From Nitrospiria bacterium (GTDB taxonomy: Bacteria > Nitrospirota > CAKKRA01 > 9FT-COMBO-42-15), in contig CAKKST010000346.1 in NCBI GenBank assembly GCA_919903585.1, positions 1-11,356 of the forward strand: a DNA stretch of 11,356 bases, read 5' to 3'. Both the position numbers and the translations under genes were made by a program. Shown here piece after piece: positions 6,301 through 11,356 of the stretch. Under the pieces are notes generated by a model. That model saw only the letters and a list, made by a program, of their open reading frames with translations. It made no database searches and was not told the DNA's origin. Numbering within the stretch: position 1 is the stretch's first letter; every line of letters starts with the position of its first letter.

Positions 6301-8094
6301 ATGCCTGCAAAGATTAATGTCCTTCCTGATATTCTTATCAATAAAATTGCCGCTGGAGAGGTTGTTGAGAGGCCTGCATCAGTTGTGAAGGAGCTGATTG
6401 AAAACTCCATTGATGCAAAGGCAACAGAAATATTTGTTGATGTTGTTAATGCAGGCAGGAGAATGATCCGTGTCTCTGATAATGGCGAGGGGATGCACAG
6501 GGAGGATGCGCTATTAGCCTTTGAAAAACATGCAACAAGCAAGATAACCAAAGAGGCAGACCTTTTTGATATAAACACATTGGGTTTCAGAGGTGAGGCT
6601 CTTCCGAGTATTGCCTCTGTTTCCAAAGTCAGGATAATAACAAGGCCTGCTGATGCAGATACAGGGATATTGGTTGAGACAGAAGATGGTAAGATAAAAA
6701 AGACACTGGAAGCAGGCGCCCCAGTGGGCACACTTATTGAGGCTGCTGATCTGTTTTACAATACACCGGCAAGGCTAAAATTTTTAAAGTCTGAAAACAC
6801 TGAACTTAGCCATATCATCGCCCTTGTAAACCAGCAGGCAATTGCCAATCCCCATATACACTTCAGACTATCTCATAATAATAAAGAATTATTAAATCTG
6901 CCACGGGCAGCAACTGTTTCGCAGGGTTCTGGATTAGACCACTTTTACCATAGGATAAATCAGGTCTATGGCGAGGATTTTCTGAATAATATGTCTACTA
7001 TTTCTGGCGAGGAAGGTGATATCAGTATATTTGGCTTTGTTTCCAAACCATCATTCAGCAGGGCGGATAAATCGCATCAGGATATCTTTTTAAACAGAAG
7101 GTATATTAAAAATAATGCTATAAGCCGCGCAATATACGATGCCTTTTATACATTGCTTCCCAAAGACCGCTATCCTGTTGCGGTTATTTTTATAGATATT
7201 CCTCCTTCACAGGTGGATGTAAATGTCCATCCCACAAAGAGGGAGGTGAGATTTCTTAATCAGACTGCTGTATATGAGGCTGTAAAGAAGATTGTGAAAG
7301 ATGGACTCTTAAAGGGTGATGCTGTTGCAGAGGGAGGCAGGGTAAACTATTTGATACAAAGGGGCAGCAAAGGACATGAAAGAAGAGAGTTTCTTGTTTC
7401 AAGCCCTGATGCTGATTACGAGAGGCAATCAGGGTATGCAATAGAAGGGGCAAGGGTCATGGGGCAAGGGGCGGCAGAATTATCCAATCAACCTATTCAA
7501 CTTAGTCAACTCACCGAGTGCAATGTAATTCCCCTTGGCCAGATAGATAATACATATATCGTTGCAGATAGTAGCGGCGAGCTATGGCTGATTGATCAAC
7601 ATGCAGCAGGCGAGAGGATACTCTATGAGAGGCTGAAGAATTCTTATAACAATAATAAAATAGAGATTCAACAACTGCTGATCCCTGAACAGATAACCCT
7701 TACCAGCGCTGAATCTGTTATACTAAAGGATTATATTGGCATCCTTTCAGGCATTGGTATTGAAATAGAGGCATTTGGCGCGGATAGTTATGTCATCCGA
7801 GGAATACCATCCCTGCTTGGGAATAATGGGATTAAGCAATTGCTTCTGGATATAATTGACGGCCTGAACTCTTTTCAGAGGAGGCCTGAAAGGAACGAGA
7901 TAGTAGATAAGATTATTATCCTCATGGCCTGCCATGGCGCCATAAGGGCAAATCATGGCCTGAGCAATAGAGAGATGTTGGTATTAATAGAGGACTTAAT
8001 GGATGTTTGTTCGGCCTTCACATGTCCACATGGAAGGCCGATAGTTATAAAATTCACAAAGACAGATTTGGAAAAGATGTTTAAAAGAAGATGA
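6301..8094 (+). CDS. mutL: MutL, DNA mismatch repair protein with endonuclease motif
   Basis: 597 residues from the ATG at 6301, preceded by TTGGAG (6290-6295). The protein then starts MPAKINVLPDILINKIAAGE, as MutL proteins do. A longer start at 6268 lies inside a repeat and is rejected. The N-terminal GHKL ATPase has ENSIDA, DNGEGM, TLGFRGEAL and YNTPARLKF, followed by the transducer domain with DVNVHPTKREVRF. After a short linker (about 350-405) the C-terminal domain carries the endonuclease motif DQHAAGERILYE (residues 432-443, DQHAx2Ex4E), ACHGAIRAN (Cys544) and CPHGRP (Cys575, His577), the metal-site set of MutH-independent MutL. It nicks DNA downstream of MutS. Its stop overlaps the miaA start. 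Confidence 0.97.
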   Translation: MPAKINVLPDILINKIAAGEVVERPASVVKELIENSIDAKATEIFVDVVNAGRRMIRVSDNGEGMHREDALLAFEKHATSKITKEADLFDINTLGFRGEALPSIASVSKVRIITRPADADTGILVETEDGKIKKTLEAGAPVGTLIEAADLFYNTPARLKFLKSENTELSHIIALVNQQAIANPHIHFRLSHNNKELLNLPRAATVSQGSGLDHFYHRINQVYGEDFLNNMSTISGEEGDISIFGFVSKPSFSRADKSHQDIFLNRRYIKNNAISRAIYDAFYTLLPKDRYPVAVIFIDIPPSQVDVNVHPTKREVRFLNQTAVYEAVKKIVKDGLLKGDAVAEGGRVNYLIQRGSKGHERREFLVSSPDADYERQSGYAIEGARVMGQGAAELSNQPIQLSQLTECNVIPLGQIDNTYIVADSSGELWLIDQHAAGERILYERLKNSYNNNKIEIQQLLIPEQITLTSAESVILKDYIGILSGIGIEIEAFGADSYVIRGIPSLLGNNGIKQLLLDIIDGLNSFQRRPERNEIVDKIIILMACHGAIRANHGLSNREMLVLIEDLMDVCSAFTCPHGRPIVIKFTKTDLEKMFKRR

Positions 8095-9014
8095 TAAGAC
8101 CCCTTCTTGTTATTGTTGGCCCTACTGCAGCAGGTAAGACGAGGATTGCAATCAAGCTTGCTGAGGAATTAAACGGCGAAATTATAAGCGCTGATTCAAG
8201 GCAGATATATAAGGGGATGGATATTGGCACTGCCAAGCCGACAATAGAGGAGCAGGCCAGAGACAGACACTACATGCTTGATGTAGTTAATCCTGATGAG
8301 CATTTTAGCGTTGGCGAGTATAAGAGAAGGGTAGAGGCTGTTATTGATGACATCTGGAACAGGAAGAAACTCCCGATTATTGCCGGCGGCACAGGGTTGT
8401 ATATAAAGGCAGTAATAGACGGCCTGTGGGAGGGGCCGCAGGCAGATGAGAAAATAAGAAAGGGGCTTGAAGAGGAGGAAAAGGAAAAAGGCAGGGGTTA
8501 TCTGTATAGCAAACTAAAAGAGGCTGACCCTGAGACAGCAGAGCGGACAAGCCCAAATGATCTTGTAAGGATAATAAGGGCTCTTGAGGTGTATCATATT
8601 GAGGGAAAGCCGATATCCCATTTTCATAAGGCCAATGCCTTTGAAGAGAGAAATTATAATACTATAATCATTGGCCTGACAAGGGACAGGAAGATGCTTT
8701 ACAGGCTGATTGAGGAAAGGGTTGATGAGATGATACGCAGCGGCCTTGTGGATGAGGTCGGATCTTTGCTAAAGAAGGGATATGATGAGCATATAAATTC
8801 TATGACAGCAGTGGGGTACAAACAGATTCTCGGTTATTTAAAAGGAAGATATGATCTTTCCGAGGCGGTCAGGCTGATAAAGAGGGATACAAAGAGATAT
8901 GCAAAGAGGCAGTATACATGGTTTAATAAGGACAAAAGGATTGAATGGCATAATGTTGATGATATTAATACAGGGGCGCTTGCATCAGATATTAAAAAAA
9001 GGTTGAAGTTATAA
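8091..9014 (+). CDS. miaA: MiaA, tRNA dimethylallyltransferase
   Basis: 307 residues, the normal length. MiaA transfers the dimethylallyl group of DMAPP to N6 of A37 in tRNAs reading UNN codons. The P-loop GPTAAGKT (residues 10-17), the DSRQIYKGMDIGTAKP substrate motif (35-50), GGTGLYIKA (99-107), NDLVRIIRALE and the C-terminal AVGYKQILGYL and TKRYAKRQYTWF motifs are all present. Its ATG overlaps the mutL stop (ATGA), so the genes are probably translationally coupled. The order mutL-miaA-hfq also occurs in E. coli. Confidence 0.97.
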   Translation: MIRPLLVIVGPTAAGKTRIAIKLAEELNGEIISADSRQIYKGMDIGTAKPTIEEQARDRHYMLDVVNPDEHFSVGEYKRRVEAVIDDIWNRKKLPIIAGGTGLYIKAVIDGLWEGPQADEKIRKGLEEEEKEKGRGYLYSKLKEADPETAERTSPNDLVRIIRALEVYHIEGKPISHFHKANAFEERNYNTIIIGLTRDRKMLYRLIEERVDEMIRSGLVDEVGSLLKKGYDEHINSMTAVGYKQILGYLKGRYDLSEAVRLIKRDTKRYAKRQYTWFNKDKRIEWHNVDDINTGALASDIKKRLKL

Positions 9015-9094
9015 AAGAAATAGGCTATCATCAAGTTATCATTACCATGGGTAACTGTTTTAGCGTTTCAAAAAGAACCGCAAAACATCATTGA

Positions 9095-9187
9095 AAATTG
9101 CAAAGTGCAAAGTGAAAAATGAAAAGTTATGGAAAGAAATCATTAAAAATTTGCAATTTACATTTTGAAATTTTCATTTTGCATTGA
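9095..9187. repeat. Imperfect AT-rich inverted repeat with TGCAAAG-type units upstream of hfq
   Basis: The left arm (about 9097-9127) has tandem units TGCAAAG, TGCAAAG, TGAAAAA, TGAAAAG. The right arm (about 9150-9187) contains reverse-complement units (TTTGCA, CATTTTGAAA, TTCATTTTGCA). Pairing is imperfect. The 237-bp miaA-hfq spacer otherwise holds no gene and no convincing promoter or terminator. Confidence 0.55.
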
Positions 9188-9251
9188 AGTTTAGGCATTC
9201 TTTTGAATGACTAAACTGTTATACCATAGGGGGCGAAGAAAGGAGTGGAGC

Positions 9252-9524
9252 ATGAACAAAACAAATACAAATCTTCAGGATCTCTTTCTCAACCAGCTTA
9301 GAAAGGAAAAAATACCTGTCACAATGTATCTTATGAATGGGGTAAAGCTGGCAGGGACAATCAAGGGGTTTGATAACTTTTCAATCCTTATTAAGCAGGA
9401 TACCCAGCAGCTTGTTTATAAACATGCTATCTCTACTATTATCCCACACAAGGCAGTAAGCCTTATGGAGAGAGAGGAAGAGGGGGCGCAGATGGAAGAG
9501 GTTGTTAAGGGTGGGGCGCAGTAA
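9252..9524 (+). CDS. hfq: Hfq, RNA chaperone
   Basis: 90 residues from the ATG at 9252, preceded by AAGGAG (9240-9245). An in-frame ATG at 9207 would add 15 atypical residues. The Sm1 region (IPVTMYLMNGVKLAGTIKGFDNFSILI) and Sm2 region (VYKHAISTIIP) are intact. By a +1 offset from E. coli, Gln9, Asp10, Phe43, Lys57 and His58 form the proximal U-binding face, Tyr26 and Lys32 the distal face, and the rim reads RKEK (17-20) rather than RRER. The C-terminal tail of about 20 residues is short and acidic (MEREEEGAQMEE). Hfq hexamers pair small RNAs with mRNAs. The stop overlaps the start of the Nudix gene. Confidence 0.96.
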   Translation: MNKTNTNLQDLFLNQLRKEKIPVTMYLMNGVKLAGTIKGFDNFSILIKQDTQQLVYKHAISTIIPHKAVSLMEREEEGAQMEEVVKGGAQ

Positions 9525-9924
9525 GCAGCAATTTAGGAATCCACTCCCTACTGTGGATATTATTATTGAGCTAAAAGATAAAGGCATAGTCCTGATAAGA
9601 AGAAAGAATCCTCCGCATGGCTGGGCAATACCCGGCGGTTTTGTGGATTATGGCGAGAGCCTGGAGGATGCAGCAGTAAGGGAGGCAAGAGAAGAGACAT
9701 CGCTGAATGTGGAGCTAATCAGGCAGTTTCATACATACTCTGATCCCAAAAGGGATGCGAGGTTTCACACGATATCTACTGTATACATTGCAAGTGCAAA
9801 GGGCGAGCCAATGGCAGCAGATGATGCTGCAGACATTGGCGTGTTTAAAGAGGACAATTTGCCTGAGCCAATAGTATTTGACCATAAAGAGATATTGAGG
9901 GATTATTTTAAGAAGAGGTGGTAG
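9511..9924 (+). CDS. Nudix hydrolase
   Basis: 137 residues from a GTG at 9511, with GGAAGAGG (9494-9501) 9 bases upstream; a TTG at 9502 in the same frame is the alternative. Either start overlaps the end of hfq (by 14 bp with the GTG). The Nudix box is Gly43 to Leu66: GFVDYGE, then x7, then REAREET-S-L. It fits Gx5Ex7REUxEExGU except that the last Gly is Ser. WAIPGGFVDYGE and the small size resemble ADP-ribose or 8-oxo-dGTP/NTP pyrophosphatases, which cleave X-linked nucleoside diphosphates with Mg2+. The exact substrate cannot be read from the sequence. Coupling to hfq suggests co-expression. An intrinsic terminator follows. Confidence 0.88.
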   Translation: MGRSKQQFRNPLPTVDIIIELKDKGIVLIRRKNPPHGWAIPGGFVDYGESLEDAAVREAREETSLNVELIRQFHTYSDPKRDARFHTISTVYIASAKGEPMAADDAADIGVFKEDNLPEPIVFDHKEILRDYFKKRW

Positions 9925-9937
9925 ATTAATATGAGTG

Positions 9938-10016
9938 CACCCTCCCCCTGCCCCCTCCCATCAAGGGAGGGGGTTTTTCTAAATTCCCTCTCCCCTTGTG
10001 GGAGAGGGATAGGGTG
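9938..10016. repeat. Double-hairpin repeat element between the Nudix gene and mtnP
   Basis: The outer ends CACCCT (9938-9943) and AGGGTG (10011-10016) are complementary. They enclose the terminator hairpin and a second perfect 9-bp hairpin, CCCTCTCCC (9986-9994) with GGGAGAGGG (10000-10008). The layout resembles dispersed C/T-rich intergenic repeats seen in many bacterial genomes; here it also supplies the terminator. Confidence 0.65.
9951..9980 (+). terminator. Rho-independent terminator after the Nudix gene
   Basis: CCCCCTCCC (9951-9959) pairs perfectly with GGGAGGGGG (9965-9973) around ATCAA and is followed by TTTTTCT. It lies 27 bp after the Nudix stop and probably ends the hfq transcript. 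It is part of a larger repeat-like element. Confidence 0.85.
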
Positions 10017-10030
10017 AGGGGAAAATAATT

Positions 10031-10037
10031 GAGGAGG
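10031..10037 (+). promoter_or_regulatory. Ribosome binding site that supports the TTG start of mtnP
   Basis: GAGGAGG lies 9 bases before TTG at 10047. No in-frame ATG precedes the conserved IGIIGGSGLYE start of the family, so this site decides the start. Confidence 0.8.
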
Positions 10038-10046
10038 TAGTTTAAA

Positions 10047-10967
10047 TTGAACGCAGCAATCGGCATAATCGGCGGAAGCGGACTATATGAGATGGAGGGG
10101 CTTACTAATATTAAAGAGGTAAAGATAAAAACCCCATTTGGCGAACCTTCTGATAAATTTGTCCTCGGGACACTGGAAGGCGCAAGGCTCGCATTTCTCC
10201 CAAGGCATGGCAAAGGCCACAGGATACTCCCATCAGAGATAAACTTCAGGGCAAACATATATGCCATGAAGAGCCTCGCTGTTGAGCGGATAATCTCTGT
10301 TAGCGCAGTAGGGAGCATGAGGGAGGAGATAGAGCCGGGGCATATTGTAATACCGAACCAGTTTTATGACCATACAAAAAGAAGGATAAGCACATTCTTC
10401 GGTGATGGCATAGTCGCCCATGTTGGAATGGCTGATCCTGTTTGCCACACCCTTGCAGAGCAGCTTTACCAGTCAAGCATGGCTGTAGGCGCTGCAACAC
10501 ATAATGCAGGCACATATCTCTGCATGGAAGGGCCGCAGTTCTCAACAAGGGCTGAATCTCTGATATACAGAAAATGGGGTGTGGATGTAATAGGCATGAC
10601 CAATGTTACAGAGGCAAAGCTTGCAAGGGAGGCAGAGATATGCTATGCCACAATTGCCCTCTCAACAGACTATGACTGCTGGCATGTTGAGGAGGAGGAT
10701 GTTACAGTAGAGGCAGTAATTCAGATAATCAAAAAGAATGTGGATACAGCAAAGAGGATAATAAGGGATGCGATATTAAAGCTCCCAAAGGAGCGTGAGT
10801 GCCATTGCAAGGATGCCCTTAAAAATACAATCATGACAGATCCAAAACTCATTCCTCAGAAGACAAAGAAAAGACTTGAACTGATTATTGGGAAATACAT
10901 TGATGCAGGGGCAAGGCGGCGCCTTGCCCCTGCTAAGGCCGCAGCCAGCAAGAGGAGGAGGAAATAG
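10047..10967 (+). CDS. mtnP: MtnP, S-methyl-5'-thioadenosine phosphorylase
   Basis: 306 residues, beginning with TTG. It phosphorolyses methylthioadenosine to adenine and 5-methylthioribose-1-phosphate in methionine salvage. Family motifs: GIIGGSGLYEMEG (6-18), FLPRHGKGH (Arg53, His54), VSAVGSMREEI, CMEGPQFSTRAES, IGMTNVTEAKLAREAE (Met184, Thr185) and STDYDCWH with Asp208 and Asp210. These two aspartates match the adenine-contacting pair of human MTAP and favour MTAP over inosine/guanosine phosphorylase. The last 20 residues are a basic Ala/Arg/Lys tail beyond the usual end of the family; its first ten codons are a perfect DNA palindrome (10905-10933). The gene ends 2 bp before a PfkB kinase and probably forms an operon with it, starting after the upstream terminator. 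Confidence 0.94.
   Translation: MNAAIGIIGGSGLYEMEGLTNIKEVKIKTPFGEPSDKFVLGTLEGARLAFLPRHGKGHRILPSEINFRANIYAMKSLAVERIISVSAVGSMREEIEPGHIVIPNQFYDHTKRRISTFFGDGIVAHVGMADPVCHTLAEQLYQSSMAVGAATHNAGTYLCMEGPQFSTRAESLIYRKWGVDVIGMTNVTEAKLAREAEICYATIALSTDYDCWHVEEEDVTVEAVIQIIKKNVDTAKRIIRDAILKLPKERECHCKDALKNTIMTDPKLIPQKTKKRLELIIGKYIDAGARRRLAPAKAAASKRRRK
10905..10933. repeat. Perfect 13-bp palindrome inside the 3' end of mtnP
   Basis: GCAGGGGCAAGGC (10905-10917) is exactly complementary to 10921-10933, with loop GGC. It is read in frame as AGARRRLAPA (residues 287-296). A stem this strong in coding sequence, at the point where the family usually ends, suggests an inserted palindromic element. Confidence 0.85.
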
Positions 10968-10969
10968 CT

Positions 10970-11356
10970 ATGAGCCTTCTTGTTGTTGGTTCTGTTGCCT
11001 TTGATTCTGTAAAGACCCCGTTTGGAGAGGTAGCCGATGTGCTTGGCGGTTCTGCAACATACTTTTCAACTGCTGCCAGCTATTTTACAGATGTTAACAT
11101 GGTTGCAGTGGTTGGCGAGGACTTTCCACAGAAGCACATAGATTTTTTAAAGGGCAGGAAGATAAACCTTGACGGCCTTCAAACGGTTCCCGGCAAGACC
11201 TTCAGATGGCGCGGGGAATACGGCTATCAGCTTAATGAGGCAAAGACACTTGAGACCCAGCTTAATGTATTTGAAAGGTTTAATCCAAAGATTGCTGATT
11301 CCTATAAGAATTCGGAATTTGTCTTCCTTGCTAATATTGACCCTGAACTCCAGCTT
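10970..11356 (+). CDS. PfkB-family (ribokinase-like) kinase, 3' truncated
   Basis: The first 129 codons of a gene that continues past the right edge. It begins MSLLVVGSVAFDSVKTPFGE, with the VVGSVAFD strand and the GGSATYFSTAAS substrate-site motif of PfkB kinases, followed by MVAVVGEDFP. Members phosphorylate sugars or nucleosides with ATP; the C-terminal GAGD anion-hole motif lies outside the window, so the substrate and completeness are unknown. GAGGAGGAG (10952-10960), within the end of mtnP, is the ribosome site. The 2-bp gap to mtnP suggests a shared role, perhaps with a product of methylthioadenosine or nucleoside salvage; this is inference. Confidence 0.85.
   Translation, partial: MSLLVVGSVAFDSVKTPFGEVADVLGGSATYFSTAASYFTDVNMVAVVGEDFPQKHIDFLKGRKINLDGLQTVPGKTFRWRGEYGYQLNEAKTLETQLNVFERFNPKIADSYKNSEFVFLANIDPELQL

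Noticed and set aside
6198..6731. 177-codon open frame on the minus strand
   Set aside because: It is antisense to the mutL ATPase domain, shows no recognisable protein family and is explained by mutL codon usage.
9042..9059. Hairpin TTACC/GGTAA followed by T's as a miaA terminator
   Set aside because: The stem is only 5 bp and the T-run is short and interrupted.
9203..9225. Possible hfq promoter (TTGAAT with TGTTATACC)
   Set aside because: The spacing is only 11 bases and the -10 match is partial.
9207..9251. Upstream in-frame ATG for hfq adding 15 residues
   Set aside because: The added residues are unlike Hfq, and AAGGAG is well placed for the ATG at 9252.

Overview
The window comes from a Gram-negative (diderm) bacterium. 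It carries a full Tol-Pal envelope system with two predicted lipoproteins, Hfq, and a MutL of the type that has its own endonuclease motif, which is normal for lineages without MutH. Base composition looks moderate (mid-40s % G+C by eye, not counted). The gene content and the many short intergenic repeats would fit a Nitrospirota or 'deltaproteobacterial' type lineage, but nothing here fixes the taxon and I leave it open. Every supported gene is on the + strand and the layout is compact.

Region 1 (1-1195) is the 3' part of a MoeA-type molybdenum cofactor gene fused to a periplasmic-binding-protein-like domain. Region 2 (1219-6055) is the Tol-Pal operon in the order tolQ, tolR, a TolA/TonB-like transducer, tolB, pal, cpoB. 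TolQ and TolR form the proton-driven motor, the TolA-like protein carries force across the periplasm, and TolB, Pal and CpoB act at the outer membrane and peptidoglycan. Region 3 (6301-9521) is mutL-miaA-hfq, a gene order also known from enterobacteria. Region 4 is a Nudix hydrolase overlapping the end of hfq, followed by a strong intrinsic terminator. Region 5 is mtnP (methylthioadenosine phosphorylase), tightly coupled to a PfkB-type sugar/nucleoside kinase that runs off the right edge.

The most unusual content lies in the repeats. An 83-bp sequence occurs twice in opposite orientation, flanking cpoB, with one mismatch by my reading. The right copy extends to a 111-bp element with terminal inverted repeats, like a MITE. 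Three intergenic regions hold AT-rich hairpins whose arms are built of 7-8-mer tandem repeats, each with a different unit. G/C-rich hairpin elements lie upstream of mutL and between the Nudix gene and mtnP. A perfect 13-bp palindrome sits inside the 3' end of mtnP and encodes an unusual basic C-terminal tail, and the MutL linker contains two short tandem repeats. Together they suggest a genome where small repeats invade spacers and, occasionally, tolerant parts of coding regions. I see no CRISPR array, tRNA, rRNA, transposase or phage gene. No gene-free stretch exceeds 300 bases.
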